Shown: one piece after another, positions 1 through 11,066 of the stretch
Layout of the letters: each line of letters opens with the position of its first letter
Position numbering within the stretch: position 1 is the stretch's first letter
Source: Laetiporus sulphureus 93-53
Lineage: Eukaryota; Basidiomycota; Agaricomycetes; Polyporales; Laetiporaceae
NCBI RefSeq assembly: GCF_001632365.1
Contig: NW_024468521.1
Location: forward strand, 310,001 to 374,000
DNA: 64,000 bases
Direction of reading: 5' to 3'
Position numbers and translations under genes: made by a program
Notes under the pieces: generated by a model
Database searches by the model: none
The model's input: the letters and a program-made list of their open reading frames with translations, nothing else
Told to the model about the DNA's origin: nothing

Positions 1-1474
1 AATCATCATGCGGTAAGTCTGTGTGTATCGGTGGATGCGGAGCTCTCGTAGTTGTGGGAACAAGATCCGATTACGTGGAAGCCATTGGATGAACCGTTTG
101 AGAGCTGCGAAGTCCGGGATCGATCCTTGCGTCCAGGTGAAAACCTCCACGAATTGTGCACAGTGGACGAAACGATTGAAACCCGCCAAGAACTCCAGAC
201 TCGACGTAGACAACGACTTTGCGTCCTGCATATTGCGGCAACATTAGTTTGGGGTTGCAAACATAGCCACAAAGCCGCTTACCTGTACACTGTCTGCAAG
301 AAGTGCCATCAGACATCCCTCATCCTCTATTCCGTTCCATGTCTCAGATATTTCTGGATCAGGCAGCTTGAAAGATGGGGAGTTACGCAGGATGTGGCGG
401 TAGCCACTGCACGTGAAGAAAACCGGCGAAACATTGGAGGTTGAATCGGTGCATGTTGTATTCCAGTCACTTTCATTCTGCATAGACAGTAGACGTTGAT
501 CAAACGCCCCAACGTAAGCACTACCTGGCCTTACCTCATCTGATTGCTGATAGGAAGAAACGAAACTCTGGGCATCACCTTCCCCATCCCAAATGCCAAT
601 TAGAGTTTCTTCGCTCGACTGCAGGGTCGCGACCGAGGAATCAGCGATGCCATAAACGCTGGTAGCCTGCATAGAGGGTAAACTTTGAGCGCGAGCTACG
701 CCACTGACATATCAAGACATTACCTCTCTCAAGACATCTACCTCCGGTGGCGGCGAAGCACGGAAATCCATGGTCGTGAAGAAGAAACAGCAGGTTCACG
801 GATATATATACTCCTGATGAGCCTGTGGCAGCCATTGATCTTATGATCCAGTGCACACAATCCGACTCCCAATGCGTGCTGTTCTTGTTCAATCTCTTTA
901 TTGACCAGGTGGCCAGACCTTCGAAGCGGCCCCCTGTGTACAACCACGGAACGACCACCGATCGCAAGAAAGGCGAAAGCGCCACACCACTCTTCCAGAA
1001 AGATCAGCGACAACAACACCGAAGCTATTGTTCGGTCGAGTACTGGCCACAAAATCCATCCCGGGCCAGTGCCACCATCCGGATGTTAGGCCACGCTAGT
1101 TTCGTCGTATTTTTGCTTGCCTATCAAGCTAACTGGCTCAAAGCCAGCGGCCAGAAAAAATGTACTAAGCTAGTCAGACATCCTGGCATCTGAGATATGG
1201 CGTTCATTTCCGTGAAAATGAAACCAGAGGTGGTGCATGATCGCCACGTTTATTGCTGCTATCCAGCACATTCCTTTGCATGCAGATCTTTTCGGACCTG
1301 GAACGCCAAAGCTCCCTGACGGATAGCGGCCCTGAAATTTCATCACGGCAAGGTGAGCGCAATACCAAGCAGTTGCAGTGCTTGGGTCACTCACCTGCGA
1401 TAGCCGCCAATGCCAGATGTGACCAACCGGCCCTGTAGCATAGTGGCATCACTGCAATTATGGCACGGGCCATC
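1..1474 (-). CDS. Unrecognised multi-exon gene, truncated at left edge
   Basis: I do not recognise this gene. Two consecutive minus-strand exons are well supported. One spans 283..666 (128 codons, phase 0 at both ends) and is followed by a 57-nt intron with a gtaagc donor and a cag acceptor. The next exon starts at 225 and runs off the window. The first contains NxS/T sites and Cys (NTTCTDSTSNVSPVFFTC), as in an extracellular or lumenal segment. The second is rich in aromatic and hydrophobic residues (FIQWLPRNRILFPQLRELRI). A plausible upstream exon ends with a gtgagt donor near 1396 and encodes MARAIIAVMPLCYRAGWSHL. The exons between about 667 and 1390 were not resolved, so the start and full architecture are uncertain. 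It could be a membrane protein, or a partly decayed gene upstream of intact exons. Confidence 0.35.
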
Positions 1475-1551
1475 GATTCTTCCCAGACACACAGGTTCCG
1501 CTTTTGGAGGTGGATTATTGTCTCTATTGTCTCGAAACGCAGTGCGAACAT

Positions 1552-3672
1552 TCATGATGATGAAGACGAGCCGTTAAGGTCCGACCGCATTCCTTCCGCC
1601 AGACTCCTCGGATCCACTACCCAAAGCACAGCCTTCTCCACCTCGTCGCCCGCTTCTCCTCCCGTCTCCTGAAACTCATAATCATACCTCTCCGTGCCCG
1701 CCTCCCGCGCAGCCTTGATCTCCTTCAGGATTGCCTTCACGCTCGCCTTGTTCGCCGTCAGCGTCGTCCACCCGCGCACCGTGCCCCACAGCATGCTCTG
1801 CATTGTATGCACCGTCAGACGCGGATTCACCTTCGTTACTGCCGCACGCGGGATCATATCCACGTTCATCTCTCCGATATCGCGCGCGCTTTTGGGCGTG
1901 GAGTGGCTCGGCTCCTCTAGAGACGGTGTCGAGGTCCCAGATGGAGAAGTTGTTTCTTGTGCCAGTATCCTCCTGCACGTGCCTGCTAATTGTCGGAAGA
2001 AGGGAGACAGCGGCTGGCGCTCTGCTTGTCCTCCTTCGCCGTAAGCATGTGACGGTGGCTGGAGACCAGGTTCGGGCTCAGAAGCCGGGAAGATCTTAAT
2101 AGGAAGCAATGGGAGGAACCCCCTGGGGTACCGAGAGTCCCGCCAGTAGGACTCCTCCGCTTCTTCCCGAGTCATCGCAGGGTCCGCAACGGGATGGAAC
2201 AGTGCCTGTGCACGGCGCTTTTCGTTCGTGCCTCCGATACGAGAGAGCACGATCCGGAGGAAGCGATCCCATGCGTCCGGCGTCGTCCAGAATTCGACAG
2301 GAGGGAACCCTGGAGTACTCGATGGTCCTGCGAGGGCACGCAGGTGATCATGGATGTCCTGAATCAGACCTTTCGCCATTTCCTGTAGCGCTTGGTTCGA
2401 CAAAGCTCTGGAATGAACTCCGAGACCCTCGTCCGCTTTCCAGCCTTCAAGATACGCAGCAGCATCCACGCCCTCGGTCATCTCGATGCGCTTCTTCTTC
2501 CACTCGCGATACTGCGGAGGAGGAACGAATCGCGCCTCGGCCTCCTCGGGTGACTTCGGTAACGGTGCGTGCGTGATGTCGGACACGAGGGCGATGAGGA
2601 TGGAGAGGTCCAAATTGATATGGAGCGTTGGCTCGTAGCGGGGAATATGCTTCGGCGGGTGAGTAGTAGGGCGTGAAACGGAACTAACCTCCCTCTCTCC
2701 GAGCTGCACGTCTATCCCCATCTTCTTCAGCTCATCTATTGTTTCAGCGATGCGTGGGTCGTGGTCTTTCGGGTCGGAAGGCGAGGGTTCCAGGCGTGTG
2801 AGACGCATAGTCACTGCCGGTGGTTCGTTCGTACCCGGCAGCGGGTTCTCCTGCGCTGCCTTGATAAGTGCGCGGCCCGCTTTCAGGATGGAGTTGTCAA
2901 ATGATGCAGATGCCAGACTGGAGCCATGGTCCCCAGATTCCTCGTCGGACCCGTCTTCTGAGTCGGTCATGTAAGAGTCTATTTCGCCAAACTCCGCGAG
3001 CATGCGGGAGTTTTTTGTCCTGAAATGCAGATATAATGTTAGCGATACGTCCTAGACACCTGAGTATGAGCAATTCTCTGCGATGCCGAGATGCTATGAG
3101 ACGATGAGAACATGAGCTAAAACTTACGTATAGACGCGGACCCATCGTCGACCATTGTCCACAACAACGTCGACCTTCACTCCCGGAGGTTTCTGAGAGC
3201 GACGTTTAGACGCAGAGCGCACATGCTGCGAGTCATAATACGTCCGCCAAATGGCAACGACTGGTGGCGTCGCTAACAGGACTTCGTTCCACACAGCAAT
3301 CAGGTATGGCGCATTCGTTGATAGAGGCGGCAGGGAGGCGCAGCGTGGATCATCCAAAAACTACTAATAATCACAGACACGTCACTCTGTAAAGCAATGA
3401 AATTTGTTCGTGGACACACACACTTTCTCCAGGACATCCAAGTCCCGCCTGACGGCATCGCGCAAGGCGCGCAAGCCCGAGACCGATTCGTGGGGCGCGG
3501 CATTTGCATTCTCCTTCTCACCCTCTGGTCGACCATGATCGAAGGACGTGTCCAGTATGGGAGGTTTGGAGACAGTGGGCCCGAAATTTGCCATGTCCTG
3601 TAGAATGCCTCGCAATTGCGACCGGAGAGACTGAAGCTCGGGGTGGACAGCATCATCGAGACCAGTATCCAT
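1552..3672 (-). CDS. DUF1308 (UPF0415 / C7orf25-like) protein
   Basis: Model complement(join(1552..3019,3128..3360,3424..3672)), 649 aa. The ATG at 3672 opens MDTGLDDAVHPELQSLRSQL. The two introns are 63 and 108 nt, and splicing restores the family signatures LEKFLDDPR, STNAPYLIAVWNEV, VDVVVDNGRRWVRVYT and KNSRMLAEFGEIDSYMTDSED. These match the eukaryotic DUF1308 family, whose biochemical role is not established. The middle holds a PIN-like hydrophobic core (LHINLDLSILIALVSDITH). The C-terminal part, around INPRLTVHTMQSMLWGT-type sequence, ends in a Ser run. No signal peptide or membrane segment is seen, so it is probably cytosolic or nuclear. It is divergent from the lectin gene, with 384 bp between the two starts. 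The family call comes from remembered motifs, not a search. Confidence 0.72.
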
Positions 3673-4056
3673 CGTGGCAGCGACAGAATTGTTGGTGAAT
3701 ATCAGACGTCCAAGATGTCAAGCTGTAAATGATAAATGCGTTCACTGATGAAGAGATTGGCTCGTAAATGAACGGCATAGTACTATCATCAAGCGCGCCT
3801 GAAGAAATGGATCTCTAATTGGATCTCTAATCTATAGGCTATGTCACGGTTGCTTAGCCGCTGACGGTAACTGGCATTGTAACCCACACCTTGGCACGCC
3901 GTCAACTCATGGCACGAGAAGCTATCCTCGTGTAAGCCGCGTTGCAGAAAAGGCACACACATACCAATCTTATTATAATTGCATGCGCTCTGCGGTGCCC
4001 TCTATGCCCTCGAACTTCCCTGTCATTGATAACGGCTACCACAATCTCCATCCGTC
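3673..4056. promoter_or_regulatory. Divergent intergenic region, DUF1308 gene / lectin
   Basis: This 384-bp spacer separates two head-to-head starts, so it must hold both promoters. No clear TATA element or repeated operator was picked out. A short direct repeat, ggatctctaa, occurs twice near 3810-3832. Confidence 0.4.
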
Positions 4057-6347
4057 ATGAGCTCAGAATCGCCACAGGTATTGAGCAAGACGCCTTTGAA
4101 ACTAATTGATAATGTTCAGAACTATCCATCTCAGCCATGCAGCGTGGCGATCACAGCCTCTACGGACTGGGCTGGGGGAAAGGGGGAGGGCGAGGCGCAC
4201 TGTTATCTTAGGACGTCCGATGGACAGGTCTCACAGCATTGCCAAAAGCAGCGCATGCTACGAGTTCCACCAGCGAGGATTGATCGCAATTTCCGATCAG
4301 CGTTCGGTGAGTTCAACGTTTGCGCCCGAAGACGAGTCAGTTGTGACTACACAATATTTCCAGCACGTATACCGCAGACAGATGGATGGAAGCCCGGTAC
4401 GCTTGATTGTGCACTAAAACCTCAATACATGGTCAATAGACTCGCTCCTATACTAGGAGGACTTGTTCGTGAATGCGATCCACGAAGCCAACTGAGCTGC
4501 TTGGCTGTGAGTATGTTTTGTCTATTGGTCCTGACCGACCTTAACTGCTGCCGCAGTGGGATGATAGAAATCAAACGCTGTTCTATCAGCTGGCGGATAA
4601 TACCATTCGCGAGACTAGGTTTGACAGCCGCTGGTATGACACAAACTTTTTGCAGGCGGATGTCATGCCTGGAACACGTATCGCCGCCATCTGCACGTCC
4701 GATGGTCTGCGCGCTGTAGTCTTCTTTCAAGATTCATCAGGATTTTTATGCTATCGGTGCGTACGTCTACTTCGAGATCTCCCATCACTGATGTACGGTT
4801 TTCAGGCGCGCTTGGAATTGGAACTGGGAGATCAATGCTACCCGCCTCGCGAAGGCTGCCCCAAATACCGCCATCGCCGCGGTCATTGCGGATTTGCCAG
4901 GTGCGTGCATTGATTCCTTGTTTCAACGGTCGTTAGATCAAAGTCTACAGATCACCTGAGAGCTGCTGATCGCATTCGTGTGTACTATCAAGATGAACAG
5001 TGGATCCTACGTGAGCATGTGACCGATGATTTCGGCACGAAATGGTATGTACCCGGAGTAGCACTAATGTCATGCTGGAATCACACATTACGCAGACTCA
5101 TTACCTTGGAACAGGGTCATTGGCGATTTTTTTGAGGATCCCGGGCAATTCATTGCGAGTATGGCAGCGGTGTTTCTCTATGCTGATGGCCCACAACTAC
5201 GGTGAGTAGTATATGAGGTCCGATGATAGCTTAGCGATGAGCTGACTCTTTGTGATTATAGAGTATTTTACCATGATCTGCGCAGCCTGTGTGTCAGTGA
5301 AAAGTGTTGGGAGTCAAATGAATGGTCCCAGTAAGTTGACTTCACCTCTGAAAGGCTTGACCTTTCCTTCAAGCTGGGCGATTCTCATGATATCAGAAGC
5401 AGGACAGTCTTCGATGCCTCGTGCGAGGTCTATGTCACTGCGTATACACGCGTCGTTGAAGTAACAAAACCATCCGTCCTGAACCTTCTTCACGTTGGCC
5501 CTGACGCGGTTTGTCTTCAATTCGATGCATCGCATCCCATTTCATATCCAGTCTCATTGGCCTCACGATTTCTATGCTTAGGTGATCGATCAGCATATTT
5601 GGATGGCCCAGCTGGGCTGGTTGAAGCCGTCCTTCGTTGAGTACCAATCGGATAGTGAAGGGATCCGTAATGGTTCATGGAAAGGCGAGCGCTTCCACGG
5701 TGCGTCTTTCTGTGAGAATCGAGATGGCTATATAGCTGATGAGACCATTGCTGTGACCAATTTAGACGGATCATTCCCGTCGAATGCCTGGGACAAAAGA
5801 ATCAAGGGTATTCGCATTCGCTCGGGCACCGTAGTTGATGGGATATGCCTTGACTTTGCAAATGGCACATCTACTTCTTGGCATGGGGGATTCGGAGGTA
5901 ACTTACATCAAACATTCGAATTAGCAGCCGGTGAGTTCTGTCACGTTGCATGATCGCCGTAGCTCATGTCGGACTACTAGGTGAGGACATTGTCCAGGTG
6001 CTGGTACACGCGAACAATGAGTACATTCGCGCTTTGCAGTTCAGAACGTCAAAGGGTGAGCTCAGCAGCAAAGTGCAGGTCTTCTCAACTCGTCAGCGCG
6101 GCTAAACACGGGATTCTAATTTTGTCAGGCCGAGCGTCAGAACTCTTCGGAAGCAATGGTGCAACATCCTCAATTACCTGGGAGGCTAAAGACAAAGTTC
6201 TTACTGGTTTCAGTGGAACGTTTGGGAAATACAAGCCCACGGGAGCTCTGGTGCTGACAGGATTACAGGTATCACCCTGATATTGATCGTCTTGGACATC
6301 GCATTGACATTTATTTACATTGATAGCCTTTGTGGAGGGACCCCTAG
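4057..6347 (+). CDS. Chimeric lectin: AAL-like propeller plus jacalin-like domain
   Basis: The 3' part is well resolved: 4557..4756, 4806..4900, 4951..5044, 5115..5201, 5262..5330, 5403..5460, 5582..5930, 5981..6055, 6129..6268, 6327..6347. That is 396 codons including the TAG, in one continuous frame. An exon 4457..4506 precedes them. The start ATG 4057 (MSSESPQ) and the small exons between 4078 and 4396 are uncertain. The N-terminal part has repeated blade motifs of the fungal fucose-lectin (AAL) type: GTRIAAI, LRAVVFFQDSSG, IRVYYQDEQWILREH, LRVFYHDLRSL, IWMAQLG. From about KGIRIRSGTVVDGICL it switches to a jacalin-like beta-prism: TSTSWHGGFGG, AGEDIVQVLVHANNEYIRAL, QFRTSKGR, KVLTGFSGTFGKY. 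No signal peptide is visible, so it is probably cytosolic, as for many fungal defence lectins. The sugar specificity is not predictable here. Confidence 0.68.
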
Positions 6348-6726
6348 CTTGCACTGCTGAGCGGGTGCGCGCTTATTGATGCAGCCTATCACAACGGAGG
6401 CCGTCGGAGTCCGAGAGTAGAACGCAAATGCAGGTGGTAATCAAACTGTTTCTTGGAACGTATTGCTCGCTTCGCGATCCTGTATATAGCTATCATCAAC
6501 GAGGCAGAGAACGAAGGCTCAAAAATGCAACATCGCACAGTGTAAGTATTCATATCCACAGCTAACCATACTATTAAGTGTAGCCTCCATCATTACACAG
6601 TCAAAATGCCTAGCTGTATCCGAGCATACCACCGAAAGAACTTTTGTGAACAGTAGCCTCAGCTAAAAAGCTGGCTTGCGCTACGAACAGCCATTACTGA
6701 CAGCCAGACAAGTGACGCGTCTTGAC
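6348..6726. other. Convergent intergenic region
   Basis: About 380 bp between the lectin stop and the peptidase stop. It should contain both 3' ends. No coding signal or repeat was recognised. Confidence 0.5.
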
Positions 6727-9639
6727 TCACGCAAAGGACCAGAGGTTCTGTGGGTTCATGTATGTGTCCATCGTATATGGGAAACGGTCTGATGCTCAAG
6801 CTGTGAATGATGCGACGTGCAGTAGCGAGGCCTCGCACTCACATTGAGGGAGCTCTGAATAGTATGCTACAAGACGGCCGGGCATCAGCGAACCACAGAC
6901 TGAAGCCACACTGCGAGCGAACTGACCGATCGGAATCTCCTCATCACGCCAGCTGTATGCTTACGATATTGAAAGCATCAACATGGGAAGGCTTTGAACT
7001 AGATCCGCTGCTTACCTGTTCTCCAATTGTGCCTAAGATTGGTTCGTTATGCATCAATATCATCAGTTGATCTTAGTTTTGAATAAACATACCGAAAATC
7101 AGCACTGACGAGGCTAGTGGTGCGGTTCTCAATAAAACAATCATTGCAGGTCTGCGAAAGTACTCACAGATCTGGAGGAGCTAGTGGATCCTGCGTGAGG
7201 TTACATCATCAACGGAATTATTATGGCTATGTCCAGATAGCCTTACATCTTGCAACTGGGCCGTCTTAATCTCCGAGTCGATATCGTACCACTCTAGCAC
7301 CTGCTCTCCGGCCATACCTGGCGAAAGATGGATATTCTCAGCAGACAAGCACGTGTTCATCTACAGGCACGTACCTTTGAACTGCATGGTCTCCCCGGGC
7401 TTGCCTCCGAACACGGCGATCGTCGTATTGTGTCGTTCGTACATGAGCGTGCTGAACTGAGCGCAAGTCGAAGCGCAATCGGCATTGCTGACTACAGAGC
7501 CCGTTTTTAGCATCCTACTTCGCCCCATCGAGCATATACATACCGATAACAACGTTGCTGCAGGCACGGACGAGCCATCAGTAAAAATATTAGAAGTTTA
7601 ATGAAGGAACCCACTTTAGGTCGAACGGAGGGTTCTTAGGAATAGTGACATTGAAGGGCGTGCAAACATCCTGGCAGTCAAATTGTGGAGGACGTGCTGA
7701 AACTCAGGTGCACAAAAGACTCACGTAGAAGCGCTGGGATTCAGCATACGTGACGTTGTTAATCGTCTTCGTCACATCAGGCGTGATATAATTGTATGTG
7801 TCTGGCATGACCGTGTCGTTGGTAAATGCCCCTATAGATGCATGCGTCGTTTCTGTGAGCTTGAAATCGAGATCGGAAGAAAAGAGGCTGAATGCACAAT
7901 TGTCCGGAGGGTAAAAGACTTCTTCATCGGGAACATCAAGGGCTATATCAGCAGCCACAATCTTCTGTGCTAACATATTCGCACGAATAGCGGTCGAATA
8001 GCCCCTGCACATGGCGTCAGGAATATACATACACGTTGAACGCGACGGGTACATACGGGAAGCCGAAGCTATCTCCAGCAAGGTATTGGTGGAGGAACTC
8101 TCCAAGGCAGACATATCCCCCTGGACCATTTCGCTAAATCAGCGTCGATCGGCACAACCGCTACTCAGACTGTTACCTCCGTTGTTGGTCAGATCAATAA
8201 TCAGCCTGGAGACTCCGGCAGCCAACAGGTCCGCAGTTGCATTCGAAACGTCGTATTGGAAATCATAGTAGTTGTCTGGGTCGAAGGAGCCCACGAACAT
8301 CTACGAGACAACGTCGTGAGCTGCTCTGGATTGTCTGTTAAAAGAGGGGTCTCACCACTCCAGTGATATTATCATCTAAAATATAGTTCTTGATGACACC
8401 TTCGCTACCGCTCACCATAGGCAGATTTGGCACGAATTGAGAAGGTAAGCCGACACCATCGGAGGAAGATTTAGCCAAGACGGCACGGGGGTGCAACGAT
8501 CCGCTACTTGTGAAAACACCGACGGAACTATAATCAACGCCATTCGTCTCGTTGTTTGCGGCGCAGTTGAGCCCCCAGCTGGCGTGCAACGTCACGGATC
8601 ACGATCAACATAGAAGACTCTGAACACCAAGGGACGCACTATGATGCCGAATCGGTGAACGGCTCGCCAGTATAGACCGCCAAGAACGGGATCACCACCG
8701 TCTCCGATTCGGTCGCGTTGACAGGAATGAGCGTCATCGTCAGATTATCCTGTTCAGGGAATATAGGACCCGCGATGTCGCCGAACCGTTGCGAGAGAGC
8801 ATTGTCCGAGATGCGATAACTGCTGAACACGCTGTTGACGCGCACGCCGTGGTCGATATAATTGCCGGTGACCGTGTCTGCGATGTAATCGGCGTAGTCG
8901 TATGCATCCATGCCGTTAATTTCGAGCACCTGAGCACCCGCAAGGCGAGCATAGTCGAATTCGATGTTATCGAAGTACGACGTGTAGTCCGTCCCGATAA
9001 GGCTGAGAAAATCGACAAGGTCCGGGACGACATAAACGCTCGAGACACCGTCTACTTCGAGCGAAACCACGGGTGCTGGTAGAAGATTCTGGAAGGTATC
9101 CCAATAGCAGTAGGGATACCATCCTATGTCTCTTAGATTAGCATATCTTCGAAGATTAGAGGTAAAATTCCCACCGGTGTGTCCGTCGTTGAGGCTGTTC
9201 ACCATGTCGTACAGATCCTTGTTGAACGCATAGTCGGACTGTAGGATAATGAAGTTAGATCAGAAAATAACTTCGTATAAACTCTCAACGGACGTACGTC
9301 GTATGTCGTACCATTTATCCGCGCAAGCTCTGCACGGATATTCACCGCGGGCTGTCCAAACTCCGGAACAGGAGCCAAATAATAATCCTCGAACGTATAA
9401 AAATCAAACACCTTCGACACGACATCCAGCACATTCTGGCGCAGGGTCTCGTTGAACGGGAAAGACGTCAGACACGCCATGGCGTCAGCCGGGACCACGA
9501 ACGTCTGTCCAGCGATCACAGCACAAGGATCGGTCCCAGCGGCGTTCTCGACGGGTGCGGCCGCGGAGGGGGCTGGGAGACCCAGTGTGATGGCGAGTGC
9601 GGTGAGGCCGATGGTCAGCATGGACATGGCGCCGATCAT
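6727..9639 (-). CDS. Secreted S41-family (CPAF-like) peptidase
   Basis: Model complement(join(6727..6788,6843..6959,7016..7032,7093..7113,7168..7190,7247..7317,7375..7491,7544..7557,7615..7670,7725..8004,8057..8120,8177..8300,8356..8578,8640..9123,9175..9238,9298..9639)), 16 exons, 692 aa, in frame throughout. The N-terminus is a signal peptide (MLTIGLTALAITLGLPAPSAAA). Motifs follow in the order expected for fungal CPAF-type S41 proteins: VNSLNDGHTGWYPYC, LLPAPVVSLEVDGV, a central acidic domain, RLIIDLTNNGGGYVC, and then VSNADCASTCAQFS. In that last motif Ser558 is the likely nucleophile, by position. It ends with PQYRFPYTMDTYMNPQNLWS. Four exons are only 14-23 nt. A gtgagt overlaps the terminal TGA (GC|gtgagt), so an alternative last exon ending near 6681 is possible. 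It is probably exported; the substrate is unknown. It is convergent with the lectin gene. Confidence 0.82.
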
Positions 9640-10060
9640 TTAGACCTGAGATACGGTCCTAGAACCTGAGCTTGATTTCCGTCTGGCCAGAAGAGACAAG
9701 GAACATGTCGATGGTACGTTCGCATATAAAGGCAACCTGACTCGCCGAGCAATGTCTTACGGCAAGCATAGCATGGTAAAAATATGTCGCCGCACCTATA
9801 CGCTCCAGCTTACCATCACGACTCCCACATGAAGCACATGAGGGGCCGATATGAGAATGATCATGCTCATCTGAGTACGAACGCACGCGCACGCGATCCC
9901 GTTCGTACAGGATATGCATATCAAGCTCTGGGAGGTTGATAACAGGACTCTCCCTCCACGGACTTCCTGGCCGTCCGACTCAGGCTTCAGGCACGATCGT
10001 ACCGTGGCACGGTACCTTGTGAGACAATCTTACGATACGATGTTAGTTAGAGCATCAAAC
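9640..10060. other. Peptidase upstream region
   Basis: Promoter-side DNA of the S41-like gene. No further gene was recognised. An alternating purine/pyrimidine stretch lies around 9880-9910. The tandem duplication starts at its right end. Confidence 0.4.
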
Positions 10061-10846
10061 GAGAAGCGAGAAGGGTCGAGTAAACAACAGATACCTTATG
10101 CGGGGTCGGTCATTGCGGGAGAGTCGTGCTTATCACAGACTGTACAGGGAGATGTTTCAGCATCATGGCGGTCACCCGACGACGATAGTCGCAGATTCGG
10201 ATGCCAGCATCAACCTTAACCGTACATTATCAGGTCCCGAGCCCGCCAAATGAAACAAAATTGATGCGGTGCCAAGCGAACATCATGAATCTATAACGAG
10301 GCTGATGGGCGGGATTGATGCAGCTGGTGGCGCAGAGACAACCTAGCACTGTGTGAGTGACAGCGTTCGGTGACAGTCTGCCTGCACGCGTTACTTTACC
10401 CAAACTCTCCCAGAAAGATGCTCACAGGCATAGACCTGACAAACTATTTTAGCACTAAGGAGAAGCGAGAAGGTTTGAGTAAACAACACATGCCTTATGC
10501 GGGGGTCGGTCATTGCGGGATCGTGCTTACCACAAACTGTACAAGCAGATGCCACCAGCCTTGTTTCAGCGCCATGGCGCGGTCACCCGACGACGAGAGT
10601 CGCAGATGCCAGCATCAATCTTCAATGTACATTATCAGATCCCGAGCCCGTCAACTGAAACAAAATTGATGCGGTGCCAAACGGACATCATGGACCTATA
10701 ACATTGATGGGCGGAATTGATGCAGCTGGTGGCATGGAGACAACTCATATGAGTGAGAGCGCTCGGTGACAGTCAGCCTACACGCGCTAATCTACCCAGT
10801 CTCCGACAAAGATGCTCACAGGCACAGGACAACTATTTTAGCACCG
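10061..10846. repeat. Tandem duplication, two ~399-bp units
   Basis: Unit 1 is 10061-10459 and unit 2 is 10460-about 10846. Shared blocks occur in the same order at a ~399-bp offset: gagaagcgagaagg, agtaaacaaca, ccttatgcggg, gtcggtcattgcggga, aacaaaattgatgcggtgcc, ttgatgcagctggtggc, agatgctcacaggca and aactattttagcac. The units differ by many substitutions and small indels, so the event is old. No long ORF is conserved between the units. They lie downstream of the membrane-protein gene and upstream of the peptidase gene. Confidence 0.85.
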
Positions 10847-11066
10847 AGCGCTGAGCGAACAGGTGCAACAACGTAGACGTAGATGTACAGACACGTCCAA
10901 AATCCGATACTAGCATGTGGAATGAAACAGGGAGGGGGAAAAAGAAATGAAAAGGGCACACCGCGGGCAAAGTACAGACAATTGCAACACAATGCCGAGA
11001 GTAGTAGGATAGTAAGATCTAGCATCACCAGGTCATTCGACGTTCATCACAATTCCATCAGCAGCA

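Noticed and set aside
5331..5354. A 24-nt intron in the chimeric lectin giving SQLDLSFKLGD.
   Set aside because: Too short. A cag acceptor at 5402 gives a 72-nt intron and an in-frame NEWSQTVFDASCE.
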